Assembly: GCA_024276295.1 (NCBI GenBank)
Contig: JAJRXN010000196.1
Coordinates: forward strand, 1-7,522
Direction: 5' to 3'
Origin: Acidobacteriota bacterium
GTDB taxonomy: Bacteria; Acidobacteriota; Polarisedimenticolia; J045
Length of the DNA: 7,522 bases
The notes below the pieces were generated by a model that worked only from the letters and a program-made list of their open reading frames with translations, had not been told where the DNA came from and ran no database searches. The position numbers were made by a program, and so were the translations under genes. Shown here in pieces: positions 6,176 to 7,522 of this stretch (positions are counted from its first letter, which is position 1; every line of letters starts with the position of its first letter).

Positions 6176-6583
6176 CTAGTGGCGCTCGCGTCCGCGGGCC
6201 AGCGCCAGCTCGAGCTTGATCCACGGGCCCTTGAGATAGACGCGCAGCGGGATCAGCGTGTAGCCCGCCCGCTCGGTCTTGCCGATCAGGCGGCGGATCT
6301 GCCAGGCGTGCATCAGCAGCTTGCGGGGCCGCTCCGGCTCGTGGTTCTCCTGGGCGTGGCTGTACGGTCCGATGTGGCAGCGGTGGAGCCACACCTCGCC
6401 GTTGCGGACCTTCGCGAACGCGTCCTTGAGCTGGATCCGGCCCTCGCGCGCCGCCTTGACCTCGCTGCCGAGCAGCGCCAGGCCGACTTCCCAGGTCTCC
6501 TCGATCTCGTAGTTGCGGCGCGCGGTCCGGTTGACGGCGAGGTTCCGTCCGCCTGTGTCGTCCTTCCTGCGCGCCTTGCCCAT
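6176..6583 (-). CDS. smpB: SsrA-binding protein SmpB, ending at an internal amber codon
   Basis: SmpB binds the tRNA-like part of tmRNA and brings it to ribosomes stalled on broken messages (trans-translation). The 135-residue frame has the whole OB-fold body: LAVNRTARRNYEIEETWEVG (15-34), LLGSEVKAAREGRIQLKDAF (37-56), the GEVWLHRCHIGPYSHA strand (62-77), RPRKLLMH (85-92), and LPLRVYLKGPWIKLELALAR-type strands reading IPLRVYLKGPWIKLELALAR (111-130). It stops after GRERH, where H135 equals E. coli H136 and the TAG replaces D137. The tail needed for accommodation in the ribosomal A site and mRNA channel is therefore cut off, though it is still encoded downstream in frame. The context is CAC TAG CGC. 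The ATG at 6581-6583 has CAGGAG with 6 bases of spacing, so expression appears intact. It is divergent from ricT. Confidence 0.93.
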   Translation of the reverse strand: MGKARRKDDTGGRNLAVNRTARRNYEIEETWEVGLALLGSEVKAAREGRIQLKDAFAKVRNGEVWLHRCHIGPYSHAQENHEPERPRKLLMHAWQIRRLIGKTERAGYTLIPLRVYLKGPWIKLELALARGRERH

Positions 6584-6621
6584 TTGCCGCTCCTGCCGCG
6601 CCGGCCGGGCCGCCGCGTCGA

Positions 6622-6659
6622 TCGGGTTCGGGATTCCCCGACCGTCGGGGTACATTATC
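6622..6659. promoter_or_regulatory. Divergent smpB/ricT control region with clustered inverted repeats
   Basis: A perfect 7-bp inverted repeat, CCCCGAC (6636-6642) and GTCGGGG (6644-6650), is directly followed by TACATTATC. TCGGG or its complement occurs four times: 6622-6626, 6628-6632, 6637-6641 (inverted) and 6645-6649. For ricT, TTCGGG (6627-6632) and TACATT (6651-6656), 18 bases apart, could be -35 and -10. On the other strand the same AT-rich patch reads GATAAT (6659-6654), a possible -10 for smpB, though without a good -35. The inverted repeat would lie in the ricT promoter spacer, where a repressor site would be effective. Confidence 0.4.
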
Positions 6660-6702
6660 CGGCCGATCGATGCTGCGCCGCCGCGGCGGCGGGAGGAATC
6701 CA

Positions 6703-7449
6703 GTGCTCGTAGCCCGGGTTCGGCTTCCTGGCAGGGCGCGTGCCGTCTCGTGCGCGACCGACTCGCACGATCTCGAGGTGGACGACGGCGTGCTGATCGA
6801 GTACGAGGGCGGACCGCGGCTCGGACGGGTCGAACGCGTGCCTCTCGAACTGCCGTGGCCGACGGGCGCGCCGCCGGGCCGGGTGATCCGGCGCGCGAGC
6901 CGCGAGGACGAGGAGCGGGCGTCGCACCGCGAGCGGCGCGCCGAAAAGGCCCTGCGCCAGGCACGCCAGCGGGCCGCCGAACTCGGACTGGAGATGAACT
7001 TCGTCCGCGCCGAGGGAGGCACGTCCGGGCGGCGCGTGACGCTGTACTTCGTCGCCGAAGGACGCGTCGACTTCCGTCAGCTCGTCCGGGACCTCGCGCG
7101 GCAGCTCCGCAGCCGGATCGACCTGCGCCAGATCGGCGTCCGGGATGCGGCGATCGCCCAGGGCGGGATCGGCCACTGCGGCCGTCAGCTCTGCTGTTCG
7201 TCCTGGCTGCCCGGCTTCGCGCCGGTGGCGATGAAGATGGCCAAGGTCCAGGGGCTGCCGCTGAATCCCTCGAAGATCTCCGGGCAGTGCGGCCGGCTGA
7301 TGTGCTGCCTGCGGTACGAACTCGACGGCGAGCAGGGGCGGCGCGGTGGCCACCGGCCGCTGCCCGGCAAGGGCGGCGGAAGCTGTCAGGGCTGTTCGTC
7401 CTCCGGTGGCGGCGGCTCCTCCCCGACGTCTTCCGGCGCGTCGTCGTAG
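6703..7449 (+). CDS. ricT: PSP1/RicT-family protein with conserved cysteines
   Basis: A 248-residue cytoplasmic protein of the PSP1 family. The best-known member is B. subtilis RicT (YaaT), part of the RicAFT complex that carries iron-sulfur clusters and affects RNase Y-dependent mRNA processing. Whether partners exist here is unknown. The N-terminal half holds DGVLIEYEGG (29-38) and a charged helix around 70-95. The core reads LYFVAEGRVDFRQLVRDLAR (114-133), then GGIGHCGRQLCC with C159, C164 and C165, then SGQCGRLMCCLRYE with C196, C201 and C202, the likely cluster ligands. The tail after about 208 is Gly/Ser-rich with two extra cysteines (C228, C231) and overlaps an antisense reading frame. 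The GTG at 6703 is chosen because GGAGG (6692-6696) lies 6 bases before it. An ATG at 6670 would add 11 basic residues and has no such site. It ends in TAG. Confidence 0.9.
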   Translation: MLVARVRLPGRARAVSCATDSHDLEVDDGVLIEYEGGPRLGRVERVPLELPWPTGAPPGRVIRRASREDEERASHRERRAEKALRQARQRAAELGLEMNFVRAEGGTSGRRVTLYFVAEGRVDFRQLVRDLARQLRSRIDLRQIGVRDAAIAQGGIGHCGRQLCCSSWLPGFAPVAMKMAKVQGLPLNPSKISGQCGRLMCCLRYELDGEQGRRGGHRPLPGKGGGSCQGCSSSGGGGSSPTSSGASS

Positions 7450-7522
7450 CGGACCGGCCCCTGCGCGGCGTCGAGCAGGCGCTTGAGTTCGGCGCGCGGC
7501 CTGCCGGTGCGTCGTGCGAGCC
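7386..7522 (-). CDS. C-terminal end of an unidentified protein (runs off the right edge)
   Basis: The last 44 codons of a minus-strand frame are visible before TGA at 7386-7388. The first part is basic and helical (LARRTGRPRAELKRLLDAAQ). The end is acidic and proline-rich (GPVRYDDAPEDVGEEPPPPE, then DEQP), a common type of disordered C-terminus. Nearly all codons end in G or C, matching the other genes here, and no other gene covers 7450-7522. It overlaps the final 64 bases of ricT tail to tail. Function cannot be judged. Alternatively it is an antisense shadow, but then the right edge would hold no gene. Confidence 0.45.
   Translation of the reverse strand, partial: LARRTGRPRAELKRLLDAAQGPVRYDDAPEDVGEEPPPPEDEQP

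Noticed and set aside
6670..6702. Upstream ATG start for ricT, possibly leaderless
   Set aside because: It adds an Arg/Gly-rich stretch, whereas the GTG at 6703 has a strong GGAGG at correct spacing. It is not fully excluded.
3735..7022. Very long open frame (over 1000 codons) on the minus strand across speA, the hypothetical gene and smpB
   Set aside because: It is an Arg/Pro-rich shadow of the GC-rich real genes in other frames. It contains no domain of its own and crosses several well-supported genes.
6176..7449. Genome-wide reassignment of TAG to an amino acid
   Set aside because: ricT also ends in TAG at a reasonable length for its family, and reading through would extend it into low-quality sequence antisense to the next gene. 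With only two TAGs, the window cannot settle the matter, but global recoding is not the simplest explanation.
1..7522. Search for CRISPR arrays, insertion sequences, tRNA/rRNA genes and phage or defence genes
   Set aside because: No regularly spaced repeats, transposase motifs, terminal inverted repeats or structured RNA genes were recognised.

Overview
High-GC bacterial chromosome, apparently ordinary core and accessory metabolism, with strongly G/C-biased third codon positions throughout. Every gene ends in TGA except smpB and ricT, which end in TAG. The gene mix and the style of the unnamed secreted or hypothetical proteins would fit a Gram-negative lineage such as Acidobacteriota or a deltaproteobacterial-type group. 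That placement is a guess, because no rRNA or other marker is present.

Layout. (1) 1-1657, minus strand: a tight three-gene operon read right to left: a secreted DUF4920 protein, a PepSY-associated three-helix membrane protein, and the N-terminal part of a hydantoinase/5-oxoprolinase family protein that runs off the left edge. The last two genes overlap by 4 bases (GTGA). (2) 1658-1816: divergent control region. (3) 1817-3372, plus strand: a Glu/Leu/Phe/Val-type amino acid dehydrogenase and a 74-residue protein of unknown function. (4) 3380-5323, minus strand: biosynthetic arginine decarboxylase (speA), converging on the small gene with only 7 bases between the stops. (5) 5324-5459: divergent control region, with a well-formed promoter that would give speA a leaderless mRNA. 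(6) 5460-6092, plus strand: a two-part conserved-looking hypothetical protein. (7) 6104-6583, minus strand: smpB. (8) 6584-6702: divergent control region with a clustered inverted repeat. (9) 6703-7449, plus strand: a PSP1/RicT-family protein. (10) 7386-7522, minus strand: the probable C-terminal end of another gene, overlapping the ricT tail antisense.

The most notable observation is in smpB. The frame stops at an in-frame amber codon (6176-6178) exactly where E. coli SmpB has Asp137 of its DKR motif. The same frame then continues for 23 more sense codons that read as a normal basic/acidic SmpB C-terminal tail, ending at TGA (6104-6106). The tail is what lets tmRNA-SmpB be accommodated in the ribosome, so this is either a sequencing error, a disabling point mutation, or a case of stop-codon readthrough in the ribosome-rescue factor itself.

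No mobile elements, CRISPR arrays, tRNA or rRNA genes were seen. I found no convincing wholly new multi-gene system. The DUF4920-PepSY-oxoprolinase operon is the least explained gene combination.
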